64,000 nt of DNA from Fusarium oxysporum f. sp. lycopersici 4287 (taxonomy: Eukaryota; Ascomycota; Sordariomycetes; Hypocreales; Nectriaceae). The stretch's first letter is position 1. Each line of letters begins with the position of its first letter. The stretch covers positions 682,001 through 746,000 of the forward strand of contig NC_030994.1 of assembly GCF_000149955.1 (NCBI RefSeq). Reading direction: 5' to 3'. Below the pieces are notes generated by a model. That model ran no database searches. It had not been told where the DNA came from and saw only the letters and a program-made list of their open reading frames with translations. Position numbers and translations under genes: made by a program. Positions 1 through 10,310 of this stretch are shown one piece after another.

Positions 1-2
1 TG

Positions 3-814
3 GACACGAGCGTTGAGACCCCGGACTTCCCCGCAGGGCGACGAGCGCCAGCTGCTGCTCCATGTGCGGCAGACCACCACGATATCCCGCCTGCCGAGGT
101 TCCGGAGGTGGTGTCGAGTTTATTCCCCACGCCGTCGCATGTCGATTGCCGATGCGGAGTGCAACATCACTCGCAGGCGGATTGTCTCGAGTATCGGAGT
201 TTCGCGATACTTTACGAGACCCATGCTGCTTTTCCCAAGGATCCGCTCCACGCTAGGTCCTTGCCGAGGAACCCTGAGCTGCCTAACATGACGCTTCACT
301 CTTACGGGGATAATGCAGTCACATGTTTTCTGACCTCGTTTCTCAAGGGTTTTGAGATGGCTAGTGTGGAGACTTTGTTTGGGGTCTATTTCTTTGCCTA
401 TCGTCTCATGAGAGTAAGTTTATCTTTACCCTATAGTCTCCTGCATACTAATCCTTCGCGTAGTGGCGCTTACATCCTGATCCTATGACTCTCAAGGATG
501 TACCGCCGTGGCTGCTTCCTACCGAGGTTCAGAATACCTATCCACATCCTGTGAGCATCGATTACATCCCTTGGCCCGACCTGCGAGACTTTTTGTGTAC
601 GAATCCACGTATCAAGTCAAGGCATTCAGTCAAGATATACCTTGAGTCTCTTCAACTAAAATGGCCGCCTGGATGTCCTTTGATGGCTGTCGAAGGTGGT
701 CAGGTTTGCGTAAGCCCCGAGTTTGAGGCTATTGCATGTGATCTCAATAATTGGGAACTAGGGCCACCCTGGTTAGAGGCTTTTCCTCGTTTGGTTTCAC
801 TTGTGCATCCTTGA
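3..814 (+). CDS. C-terminal part of a DUF3425 (bZIP-associated) protein, 5' end outside window
   Basis: The frame is open from the left edge, so the start lies outside the window. Two exons are read, 3-413 and 464-814, joined across a 50-nt intron with a GTAAGT donor and TAG acceptor. Splicing joins YRLMR to WRLHPDPMTLKDVPPWL, which together with the following PHPVSIDYIPWPDLRDFL is the typical C-terminal block of the fungal DUF3425 family. Known family members often carry a bZIP DNA-binding region near the N-terminus and act as transcription factors; that region is not visible here, so the regulatory role is inferred. A Cys-rich stretch (CRCGVQHHSQADC) precedes the domain. The protein ends shortly after the domain, as usual for the family. 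Confidence 0.85.
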
Positions 815-860
815 GTCTTGGCCCATGTTTCTTGGTCCGTATGTTGGAAAGATGAGAGCA

Positions 861-890
861 GTTAAGAGCAGTTAAGAGCAGTTAAGAGAG
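861..890. repeat. Short tandem repeat, three decamers
   Basis: The 10-mer GTTAAGAGCA is present twice exactly and a third time as GTTAAGAGAG, preceded by the related GATGAGAGCA. It lies just downstream of the DUF3425 gene. No function is visible. Confidence 0.9.
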
Positions 891-982
891 GTGATCGTTG
901 TGTTTTGTCATAGATACCATAGTCTACACCGTACATGGAAATGAATCACATTTCCTCCAACTTGTTCCACGCCTCAGCTCTC

Positions 983-1117
983 AGGGAGCAAGAAAACTTA
1001 GGACCTCTACTCTAAGCGACAAAAAGGCTTAGGCAAGTTTGGTATAACTTAGGAGGGCTTTAAATTAGCCATTTTTATCACCTAGGATAAAGCTCCCAAG
1101 TTTTCTTGTCTCCCCTA
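983..1117. mobile_element. MITE-like inverted-repeat element, copy 1
   Basis: The left end reads CAGGGAGCAAGAAAACTTAG and the reverse complement of the right end reads GGGGAGACAAGAAAACTTGG. These form terminal inverted repeats of about 25 bp around an AT-rich core without coding capacity. The element is 135 bp long. Six further relatives occur in the window (near 3.7, 8.6, 11.9, 25.6, 27.1 and 44.1 kb). A target site duplication was not evident, so superfamily is not assigned. It abuts the 3' end of the F-box pseudogene and may have replaced its last codons. Confidence 0.7.
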
Positions 1118-3442
1118 GCCACGTTGCCTTACAATTGACCTTCCCTCAAGAGCGCACTGTTTTCCATTACGTGGCTGGCGTGTCGCTTCCATCAGCTTCT
1201 CTAATGCCTGTCGATCAGCTTCTTTAGTACGCGTGTACAAACCCACTGAGATTCCTGGCATGTCGTCGTCAAAAAAACAAGTTGGTTTCCGCAAATGCTC
1301 CCTTAAGGGCCTATACCACATCGTGGCCCAGAATCCATCACCCTAGGTGATATAACTTCCAGCCATACCGTCAGTGCCCGGGCGACCTGAATAGTGTTCC
1401 AAGAAAGCTCCGCAGCCTGCCCCTTCGAAAGTGAAGTTCTGCAACAGGGGCAAATGTTGGTGAACGCGATCGAACATGTTTGACCATCGTAGGTCACTCA
1501 TGTACCAACCAGGTCGGATTTCTCCAAAATGTGGCGTATTCAGCATGGAACTAAGGTTTGGGTGATGCATTTCTTCGTAGCTGTCTGCCAGTTTCTTCCA
1601 GCCACTTAGGTTGACGCCCCAGTATTAAAAATCATGCTGGTGCACAACACAATGTGTCGCAATTTTGCAATTGTAGAGCTGAAGATCAATAAGGGAACGC
1701 TGTTCAAGAACCCAGTCAAACTGATCTTGTCGAAGGATAATATAATGATCCAGCTTCAGTCGCTTCAGCCGTGGAAATGATAGACCTTTGCCATTGAATT
1801 CGACAGGGATAGCACCCAGAGCCAACCGGCAAGCGTCAGCTCGACCAGTCGTTCGGCGACTGAAGGCAACAGTGTCTATTGAATATATGGTGAAAATATG
1901 AAGTTCTCTCTATCATCATAAGCGTAAGTGAAGTACATGTGTAGTCGGTCGATGTTTCGCAACAAATTATGGGTCAGATCTTTCGGCAGTGGCGTATCCT
2001 AAAGATTGGACAAGACTAGCTCTCGGATGGTGCTGGTCTCGGGACGGGACCCACGATCCCGCAGTGCTTCTGATATAAGCTCAAGTGTTATCCGGCGTGT
2101 CTCTGCTGGCTCTTGGGAGGACCTCAGGTATCGCTCTTACTAACCAATGGCATTGTCGACATTGCTAAAATGTCTAGTTATGATGAATTTGTTGCAAGGC
2201 CAACAATACTGCCCATATCGACCCGCGAGCCTGCAGGAAGGCTATGAATCGTGCATACCGCTTCATCACAACCCTGGCAGTTGGAGTACACTTGGCTGTA
2301 TTTGGGACAATCCCACGGTGCGGGTTCGATAGCTACGCGTCGCACGGCTTTTCTGATAGAGTCTGTCTCCAGAAGTTGATGCCAGGAATCAGGGTTCAAA
2401 TCCATACCACGAAATCCACATATGGATCCATAATGTGGATCCATATCCATTCCATTCCATTCCACGTGGGCTTCAGCATTTCCATATCCACGCCACGAAG
2501 CCCCTTCCACATGTTCCACATGTGGAAATCGTGGAATATTTTAGGTGGGGTTCGAAAATACCTTGATTTCCTTGTGAAATCCCGCATATCCTAAGTACTT
2601 TCTATCACCCACAACAACACAACATCGATTTGCCACCCCATTTTCCTCCGTACACAATGAGTCCATTCTGGGGGCTTCACTGTTACTCGCGTTACTACCC
2701 CAAATCGAAATGGCCACTCCCCATCCTACCAAGTCAACCACATCCGTTCCAGAACGAACAGAAGAGGACAATCAACGGCTCTTTCAGCTCTACAAAAGCT
2801 GGATCTTGACGGAGAGAGACGGCAAGGCGCGTCTATAGGTATATCGGTTCGGCTACGAATATCCAGCATAACAAGAAACAGGAACGTCGGTGGGTGTGTT
2901 GCCTTTGCGTCAAGCAACGGCGGATTTTAATGGACCAATGACAAAAACATTGACGTCACCGAGGGCGGGCGGGACCCATTAATTACCATTGTTGGACGAA
3001 GTAGGTTTCCATTCCACGAATTCCACAATATGGATCCATTTCCATAATGGATCCATTTCCACCCATTCCACATCGAAATTATTAGTCAGCATCCATATCC
3101 ACGCCATATTCACAAATGTGTCGTGGAGTGTCGTGGATTTGAACCCTGCCAGGAATCAAAGTCGTCTTCGATCGTGTCCTCACTCTGCTAGAGCGTGACT
3201 GTTCGGAAGAGATGGGCGGTCCCGAGATCATTCCATCGGTGACAGACGAGGCGGACGGGCAAGATATGATCAATCCAGTCGTCGCGCAGACGATGCTTTT
3301 CTCTTTCAGTAAGAAGATAGCTGAAGATATGGCTCAGGATCTCGTTGGGGAGGTGATCCATTGCGAACGTTGTTTTTGATGATGGAGATGGCATGTCGTA
3401 GTTTGCTTGATGCGGGATGAAAAGGCGAGGAAGTTTGAACAC
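1118..3442 (-). pseudogene. F-box/LRR-type protein pseudogene, split by a hAT element
   Basis: The N-terminal part (3442 downwards) has a clear F-box: LPNEILSHIFSYLL followed by RLVCHRWNDLGTAHLFRTVTL. The middle and C-terminal parts carry the leucine-rich block SFPRLKRLKLDHY, the block WSNMFDRVHQHLPLLQNFTF, and a tail with TKEADRQALEKLMEATR, typical of large fungal F-box proteins that act as substrate adaptors of SCF ubiquitin ligases. At least three in-frame stops interrupt it: TAG at 3188-3190, TAA at 1625-1627 and TAG at 1343-1345. Each can be derived from CAG or CAA by one C-to-T change, as expected from RIP. A 759-bp transposon sits at 2390-3148. Taking out the element and one 8-bp duplication leaves the frame continuous from DDFDSW into HQLLETDSIRK. 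The region 1118-1825 stays in one frame apart from the stops; 1826-2177 is more damaged. Confidence 0.8.
2390..3148. mobile_element. Non-autonomous hAT-type DNA transposon (759 bp)
   Basis: The ends are perfect inverted repeats beginning CAGGGTTCAAATCCA, flanked by the 8-bp direct repeat CCAGGAAT at 2382-2389 and 3149-3156. An 8-bp duplication plus CAGGG-like ends is the hallmark of the hAT superfamily. Subterminal regions are full of TGGATCCAT and CCATTCCA motifs, as is common for hAT transposase-binding arrays. Inside, a plus-strand fragment starts at 2710 (RLFQLYKSWILTERDGKA) and continues after a TAG and a frame change into WVCCLCVKQ, which resembles the N-terminal BED-type zinc finger region of fungal hAT transposases. 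No catalytic RNase-H-like domain is left, so the copy cannot move alone. Confidence 0.85.
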
Positions 3443-3714
3443 AAGTTGCTCCAGACAGTGACAGACAGGCCCGCTTATATCTTATGCAACATGAATCAGT
3501 GACACGATCATACCTAGGTACCTTGCCTGTGTTAGGCAGTGAAGCACGTGTTCATAATTTTAAATCGGATTGTCACTGACAATTGCGTATGTAGAAGTTT
3601 GCATAAGTTCTACTGAACAATCCAAGCAGCTTCGACTCCAGCTTCGCAGATACAGGCCAGCATGATCCTAGAATTAACTACATCAAAATTGCCATTGAAA
3701 GAAACTTGGCATAC

Positions 3715-3868
3715 CTAGGAGGCTAAACGACCTTTGCCATCTATCCTAACTGTCAAAAGGATGTAGGTAAATTTATTATACATTCGAGAAATTAAATCCA
3801 TATTTAGGAGACCTTTAGACTAGGATTTTTGGCATCCTCTTTTGGACTCTGAGTTTTCTTACTCTCCG
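3715..3868. mobile_element. MITE-like inverted-repeat element, copy 2 (degenerate)
   Basis: The left end reads CTAGGAGGCTAAACGACCTT and the reverse complement of the right end GGAGAGTAAGAAAACTC. The core shares GGTAAATTTATTATAC and TTTAGACTAGG-TTTTTGGCA with the copies at 25.6 and 44.1 kb. Length is about 154 bp. Ends are less exact than in copy 1. Confidence 0.5.
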
Positions 3869-5034
3869 AAGGTGATCTATGCTCACCAACACATCATAGT
3901 AAGTCTTTTGAGTCCTGTGATTAACTACATGTTATCCTTGCAGGGTAATGATATATTTTAACTTTCGGAAAAACTCTTATATGGCTCACGAATAGAGTCG
4001 CGGAATCGGAGTTGCATTGCGTAAAATGGTGCAGTAGGGGGTAACATTGTTTGAGATGATGCAACGGCAAGAAACTCAATCAAATAAGGTTATCGGGAGA
4101 GCATTTACCAAATCTCATGCTTTTTATAAATCAACTGCTCAGGAGGTTTCGCAGCATTCATAAATTCTTTGTAGCTTGGATGTTGCATTTATGATTCCAG
4201 TGCCTGTTGGATGTTTGTTGTCGTCTGGGCCAATTGCAGACCAGAGCTGTGGAAGTGGATCGACGGGATAGTGGACAGTGAAGGTACGGCGATCAAGCCT
4301 CCAAAGATCATGATGTTGACATTTCAACAGTAAGAAGAACGAAGGCCTTCATGATAAAATCGATCTCTGGAGGTGGAAGTGACTTGCTAACTAGATGACA
4401 TCTTTCTCAGCGTCCAGAACGCTCTTCTTATAAACCAAGTTGTCATTAGAGCTACCCGATCCTAAATACTTGAACCCCCACATCCCGAACCAACAGAACC
4501 TCAGTCAAACCTCTTATTTTTCACTGCCAAGTCAGGATACGGACACGCGATACATTTCAGGACGAGACAGATCCACAGTTCATCAGAATCCTTCTCGATC
4601 GACATGAAATCTGGGGAAGCAAAGTGGGGAGAAGTCGGCACTCGCTGACCACGAGTCCCGATGAAACAGTCCCATCTCATGCAAAAACACGTCGGCACTC
4701 GTGCCTATTCTCGGCCTTTCGCCAAGTACAACGCACCGAGACCCCGTCTTGGCTAAACTAACACGAACTTGGCAACGCACGTCTCGTTTGAAGATGGCTG
4801 CATCCGCTGACAGACCATCTCATAATACTGTTTGCCAAGGTTGATGCAACCCTAGATCTAGTTCGGCAGTAAGCAGTTGGCGAAATGTCTGGTTTGCCAA
4901 TAACTTTACACCCACAGCTTGATCCATGCTGAAAATGGGAACGGGGTAATTAACTGATTGCCTTGGATATTTAAAGAAAGGGGAGAATTGGTAGAAAAGA
5001 ATCAGCTATTCTATAGGCTCAGTCATCAATCAAT
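3869..5034. other. Intergenic, no supported gene
   Basis: AT-rich sequence between the F-box pseudogene and the amidohydrolase. Minus-strand open stretches near 4139-4327 and 4501-4780 match nothing I recognise and show no conserved start or splice pattern. The last 100 bp should contain the amidohydrolase promoter and leader. Confidence 0.5.
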
Positions 5035-6707
5035 ATGTCTCAATCACTTCTTTCACAGCTTTGGAAGCAAATACAACCATCGAGACATAATAAAAGACAG
5101 TCAACGCAGACTGCAAAGAGTACCACAATTCTTTTACAGAATGGCTTGGTCATAGAGCATGGGGAGCAAGATTCTGTTCAAGTCGTTGACAACACCGATA
5201 TCTTGATAGTAGACGGCATTATCAAGGAAATCGGCAAATCTATCAAACCTCCACCGCATGCTGAAGTTGTCGACTGCTCCAATAAGATAATTAGCCCCCC
5301 GGGGTTTATCAACACACACCACCACCTTTGGCAGACGCAGCTTAAAGGTTATGGTACAGACCACTGCTGGTTGGAGTACTTTTCGGACGGTCAGTACATA
5401 TTCAACTGCCAAAGAGGTAGCTGACCTTTTAGATCTTTTACAGTCTTTCAATTATACCCCTCGAGATATATACTGGGGCCAATTGGCTGGTTGTCTTGAA
5501 GCCATCGACGCCGGAATAACATTCGTGCTCGACCATTGCCACGGCTGCACATCTCCCGAACACTGCATGTCTATGAACCCTTCAGTACTCTATCAATACT
5601 AACATGAAGTAGCCGAGTGCGCTATATCTGCATTTTCAGACTCCGGTATCCGAGGAGTATTCGCATACGGAGAAACATTTCTAAATCTCAAGAAATGGGA
5701 CACCAAATCATGTGTCCCGAATGCTATGTCTATTTCTGAACCCTTCATTAAACATGTTGAGGACCTAGCCCAAAGAGGTCCTTTTGGGAACGGTTGTGTC
5801 AACGTTGGCCTTTCGTTTGATGGACATCATATGCCACAGCAGGAAGTCGAAAGGTTATTCCGTCGAGCGCTCAAAGCTGGTATTAAGCTTATTACATCAC
5901 ACAGCGGCAATTTCGGTAAGTCAGAAGCGTCCAATCATGTAGCAAAAATCTGACAAAATAGGACCCTCTGTACCAAAGGCTCTTGAAAAGTACTCTCTGT
6001 TCCCCGCCCCAGAAGACGACTACACTATTGTCATCTCCCACGGCAACTACATGGACGACGGAGACTTCAGCATCCTTAAGAAACACCGCGTCCCACTAGC
6101 TTGCACACCAGCTACAGAAGCTCAAGGCTCGATGGGCTGGCATCTCTTATTCGAACCAGGACTCATCACCGCCCTGGGCGCAGATTGTCATTGCCTCACA
6201 TCCTCATCTCTTATGCAAGCAGCTCGTACTGCGCTCCTTTTCTCCCGCCTACAAAAGACGCTTGAGCTTAAAGAAAAGGGTCAAAAGGTTGATATGTTTG
6301 ATCATACGAGTCACGGTGTCTTTAACAAAGCGACTATTGAAGCTGCGAGGGCTGTGGGCTTGGAGAGTGAGATAGGATCTATTGCCGTTGGTAAACGAGC
6401 GGATATTTTGGTGTTCTCAAGAGATCAATCGTTAGCATTTGGGGCATCAGCGAGGGAGGAACCAGTCGCAGCGATTGTGACGTACAGTGAGGCCCGCGAT
6501 ATTGAGGCTGTCTTAGTAAACGGTTGTTTCAGGAAACGGGATGGAAAGATGGTTCCCGTTATGACGGATAGAAAGGATATTGGACTCGATCAGGTCTTAA
6601 AAGAGCTTGATCAGAGTCAGAAGAATATAAGGCAGAAGCGAGAATCATGCAGCACCAGAATATCGAAGGGCTTAGTTTGCAGTATCGCTCAGCCAGGTCA
6701 GGCATAG
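5035..6707 (+). CDS. Metal-dependent amidohydrolase (deaminase/chlorohydrolase-like)
   Basis: The proposed exons are 5035-5389, 5433-5564, 5613-5915 and 5962-6707, giving 511 residues. The N-terminal beta-sandwich region reads TTILLQNGLVI and the metal site is GFINTHHHLWQTQLKGYG (H-x-H). Further expected ligands appear as TSHSGNFG, VISHGNY and LGADCHCLTSSS, and the C-terminal GSIAVGKRADILVF is classic for the amidohydrolase superfamily (cytosine/guanine deaminase and atrazine chlorohydrolase relatives). The substrate cannot be told from sequence. Intron 1 (43 nt) has the branch site CTGAC and intron 3 (46 nt) is a normal GTAAGT intron. Intron 2 has no usable GT donor in phase and is best read as GC-AG (GCATGT), or else the gene is damaged there. 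No signal peptide is seen, so a cytosolic enzyme is likely. No clustered pathway partner is visible. Confidence 0.85.
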
Positions 6708-6999
6708 GGTTATGATTATTCTATTGCAGTTGCATAAGTATCCTATAAGCACCTCGGAACTTTTTGCTTTTGACCCATTGGAAGAAGGTATTATAAGTCG
6801 AATATCAGGATCATAAGTAACTAATGTGATGAGATATGTAACAATAGCTTCAATAAAGCGAATGTACTAAGCTAGCTAGCCCGTTTCCAAGTTTCTGTTA
6901 CAATGAAAGAGTGTTGATACTGTTCTCCTTGACTCACTACTCGTCCGTGTCTGTAAATTGAGCTTAAAGACAAGTCTTTACCAACCTGTCTGCGATGAC

Positions 7000-7353
7000 C
7001 TAGAGACACCACTGCTCACAAGTCTGTCCATCACCAATACATCGAGACTTGCAGTTATTGCCACACCAGCGACAGCTAGCATGCTCAGAAGCATAGCAGC
7101 TTCCATCGCCAATAGTGCAGCGACCACCAAGATGAACACACTCCCTGCACTGAATGCCAGCCTCGGCACGGGGCTTTGCGAGTCAATATCATAATCACTT
7201 TCTCAGAAGGTGGAGGAAACTTACAACTTCGCGGACTTCAAGAACGCCGTCGCGCTCGGAGATGTCAACTGCCATTCCGTTAGGGGCGGGATTGGCAAAG
7301 ACGCCAGAGATGGTGAGGGCCAGAGCGGCGATGTTGAAAAAGACAGTCTTCAT
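7000..7353 (-). CDS. Small secreted cysteine-rich protein (100 aa), effector-like
   Basis: This gene has two exons, 7225-7353 and 7000-7173, separated by a 51-nt intron with a GTAAGT donor and AAG acceptor. Exon 1 encodes a secretion signal (MKTVFFNIAALALTISGVFA) and a short propeptide-like acidic stretch. Exon 2 encodes the mature region with ten cysteines, spaced C-x2-C-x6-C-x6-C-x7-C-x2-C-x3-C-x3-C-x6-C-x3-C, ending one residue after the last Cys. The short GDG motif occurs twice, in IGDGSC and IGDGQTC. Small size, signal peptide and even cysteine number suggest an apoplastic disulfide-stabilised protein such as an effector or antimicrobial peptide; I do not recognise a named family. It lies in the repeat-rich accessory part. 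The coding evidence is the exact match of frame, splice signals and cysteine pattern. Confidence 0.75.
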
Positions 7354-8544
7354 TTTGAGGGTGTTGGGTTTGATGAAGTGGTTACTGAAGAGGTGAGAGG
7401 CTTGTGGGAATCTCTTGAAAAATTGAGACTACTGGGAGCTTTTATAACTGAAGAGGAGATTGATTGTCACCATGATGTAGATTATTGGCACTTGGAAATC
7501 ACATGGTGGCAGGCTGTTTCTGACAAGTGAAGTTCTCAAATTAGGTATATCTTTCATCTCTGTTCCTCACATCATGCTCGGAGGCATTCCTGGCTGTGAC
7601 CATAAGGAAGGATTCATCTCACAACGTCATTGAGAAGCATCTGATGTTCAAGACTGGGGGCCACTTCGTGTTGGTCAGCCTCAACGCGTCTTGAGCAGAT
7701 GTACATCAGATTTTAAGCACCGATGATCCGTGGAAGTAGAGCATCATACGGATCTCGGTTTTATTTCTTTAAGTGGGGGTAACTATATTGCCATGGGAAT
7801 AGCTCGTTCACACTTCCAAAGCGGATGGAAACCTTTGTTAAGCGTTGCAGTTCACGCTCGAGTAGTATCAATGTTATAGGGCAGTTTGAGACTCTACTAG
7901 CCTCACTTAAAGCTCAAGACACCCACATGTCAGCTAAGAAAGATCTCACGCTCTCCAAGTTGACCTTTTCGACTTCGTCATAAATTCGAAGAACTTGCTC
8001 TGAAGAGACCAGCGCTCGGCCAGCCCCTCTTCCGGCATCCCTACTGAAGAGTTACATTCGTATGGGCCGCAGGTAAGCTGAACGGCGACAGGGCTGAGAC
8101 CCCTGCTAACAAAGTTATCACTGGCTCACTCCAGGATTATGCATAACAAAAGGTCCTGCGCCGGGGCAATCGGCGATTGGGTATCTCGGACTGTACCTGT
8201 GTCAGACATCCTTGGGGGCCTTTTGATTGCCCTTCCAGACATAGCTTTTGAAGACCGGCACCCGGGCCTCACTTGATTGTCTGACTGTATCCTCTAATGA
8301 AGCGCACTGGTAACCCAATTTCAGTTGTCACTCCGTCCCCCGCTATATAATGATGCTGTTGCATTGATGCTTACTCGTAGAAAAAGCCCCGATTCGCTCT
8401 GTGGTTAGGATCGGCACTTGTTTAGCTCCCGCTGGCCAAGACGGGATATGCCCGGTCGATCACCTGGCATGACGCTACCTTGTATCTGCCCACATTCTTA
8501 CTGCAGGACTCGTCAATGGTCGCCATTTAGATCAGACCACACCC
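7354..8544. other. Intergenic, no supported gene
   Basis: No open frame with recognisable protein features, no tRNA-like fold and no clear repeat up to the MITE-like element. The stretch next to 7354 should hold the promoter of the secreted cysteine-rich gene. Confidence 0.5.
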
Positions 8545-8683
8545 TAAAGGAGTAAGAAAGCTTCAGGCCTCGATAGAGTATATTAGAACAAACTCATAAA
8601 AGGACTCCCCTAAACTTATAATAACTTACCCAAATGTTTTTATCCTTTCGGATTGAGATCCTAAGTTTTCTTGTCTCCCCCAG
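8545..8683. mobile_element. MITE-like inverted-repeat element, copy 3
   Basis: The left end is CTAAAGGAGTAAGAAAGCTT. The reverse complement of the right end is GGGGGAGACAAGAAAACTTA, nearly identical to that of copy 1. The core contains ACTTACCCAAATG and TTTTTATCC blocks shared with other copies. Length is 139 bp. It lies about 340 bp upstream of the GT17 start. Confidence 0.65.
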
Positions 8684-9020
8684 CATGCGTGGACGAACAA
8701 CCCATTAGTCAAAGAAATACCGTGGTTATGCAGTTGGTTGATCGTCATAAAGGATGCACAAAAGTACCCTTATGCGCGCTACCTTGTTTCACTTTTCATT
8801 AACCAATAAAAACTCCCTCAATACAGGATGTACTCCTTGTATCATAAGGTAGTAATCAGATGTTGTTGGTTGCAGGATATCACATGTAACCATGGATGCC
8901 GACTTCCGTGTGCGACCAACAGCCCCTAGTCAGATTAGGTAACAGCAACAAAGGGACATGTCAGAATCCATCTGTCTTGGGCACATTTCGCTCTCTATCT
9001 TTCTTGCTCAGGTCAGAATC

Positions 9021-10157
9021 ATGGTACCGAAAGCTGTGTCTAGAGGTATTCTGGTTATTGGTATTTGTTCCTTGCTCTGGTGGACGTTCCGACCTCTTCG
9101 CGGTTCTCATGCAGTATTTACCGAGCCGCTCCAGACGGTAGACCTTCTGAGCCCGACTTCCGATGATGGCCGGAAGACTCCAGAGCTCTATGCCTCCAGG
9201 GCTGCGTATGATCTCTGTTCCGCCTATGGCTACTCAGCCTTCGTACCAAAAAGCCCCTCCGGCGAGCGCAAAGTCTACGATATGCTCATGATAAACGACG
9301 AGCTGGACTTTCTTGAAATACGCCTCAATGCATTATACGACTACGTCGACTACTTCATCATCGTCGAGTCAGCCAAGACATTCCAAGCCAATTCGAAACC
9401 CCTTATCCTCAAAGAGAACTGGGACAGATTTCGTCGATATCATGACAAGATAATCTATCACGAACTAACTTTCCCATCAAGCTTCGACCCGCATCGTGCT
9501 TGGGACTACGAAGACTTGCAAAGAGACGCCCCCTTCGACCAAGTCATGCTCAGTCTTGTCGGACCAAGAGCTCCAAACAAGGGAGACGTTGTCATCGTGG
9601 CCGACGTCGATGAGATCCCCCGACCACAAACCCTCCTCGTCCTCCGATATTGCAAATTCCCTCGCCGCCTAACACTCTCTTCCAAATTCTACTACTATTC
9701 ATTCCAATTTCTGCATACCGGCCCAGAATGGCAGCACCCCCAAGCGACCTATTACCAAGGACACCAAACCCTCAAACCCACCAATCTTCGTAATGGAGAT
9801 GGAGGCTTCCGTCCGTTTCGCTTCCTCGAGAGGGGTGTGCTCAGTAACTCCGGTTGGCATTGCAGCAGCTGTTTCCCGACAATAGACCAGTTTCTCAACA
9901 AGATGGAGAGCTTTTCTCATCGGTGGATGAATCGTGAAGAGTATAGAGACAAAGACAAGATCGCTGCTGCAGTGAGAGAAGGTAAGGATCTTTGGGGGAG
10001 GGAACAGGATCAGTTTGTGAGGATTGAGAATAATAAAGACATGCCGCCACTGGTGCTTGAGGAGCCAAAGAGGTTCGGCTACATGATCAGTCGGGATGGG
10101 CTGTCAGCAGGATTTGTAGATTACAATGGAAAAGAAAAGAGACAATATACTACTTGA
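9021..10157 (+). CDS. Glycosyltransferase family 17 protein (beta-1,4-GlcNAc transferase-like)
   Basis: One uninterrupted frame. The ATG at 9021 is preferred because it places a single membrane anchor at the start (ILVIGICSLLWWTF), giving a 378-residue type II membrane protein; an in-frame ATG at 8958 would add 21 residues. The family signature begins with KVYDMLMINDELDFLEIRLN and YVDYFIIVES, and the nucleotide-sugar/metal site is VVIVADVDEIPRP (D-x-D). GT17 members resemble the bisecting N-acetylglucosaminyltransferase MGAT3 and sit in the Golgi, where they modify N-glycans; the exact acceptor in fungi is not settled. The C-terminal part includes GWHCSSCFPTI and RENN-like blocks typical of the family. 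No introns are needed. Confidence 0.88.
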   Translation: MVPKAVSRGILVIGICSLLWWTFRPLRGSHAVFTEPLQTVDLLSPTSDDGRKTPELYASRAAYDLCSAYGYSAFVPKSPSGERKVYDMLMINDELDFLEIRLNALYDYVDYFIIVESAKTFQANSKPLILKENWDRFRRYHDKIIYHELTFPSSFDPHRAWDYEDLQRDAPFDQVMLSLVGPRAPNKGDVVIVADVDEIPRPQTLLVLRYCKFPRRLTLSSKFYYYSFQFLHTGPEWQHPQATYYQGHQTLKPTNLRNGDGGFRPFRFLERGVLSNSGWHCSSCFPTIDQFLNKMESFSHRWMNREEYRDKDKIAAAVREGKDLWGREQDQFVRIENNKDMPPLVLEEPKRFGYMISRDGLSAGFVDYNGKEKRQYTT

Positions 10158-10310
10158 AAAACAATGGTTATACGCAATACCCTTGTTGAAACATGTCTAT
10201 GTACTGTGACTAGAAAGGGACTCGGGCCCGGTACACCAGGTAAGTGCCTCAAGCACCTTCAAGGCTTCAACACCTGATTCCATCTTTCCTCGCAACTCAG
10301 CTTCATCCTC

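Noticed and set aside
13..256. Other frames over the DUF3425 gene
   Set aside because: They overlap the spliced gene and lack its conserved motifs; they are chance open frames.
2390..2405. GGTTCAAATCC resembling a tRNA T-arm
   Set aside because: The same sequence occurs inverted at 3134-3148 and defines the hAT terminal repeats; no acceptor or anticodon stems are present.
4139..4780. Minus-strand open stretches with a metalloprotease-like HEMG
   Set aside because: Only four residues match a motif, the flanking sequence fits no family, and frames are short and unlinked by splice signals.
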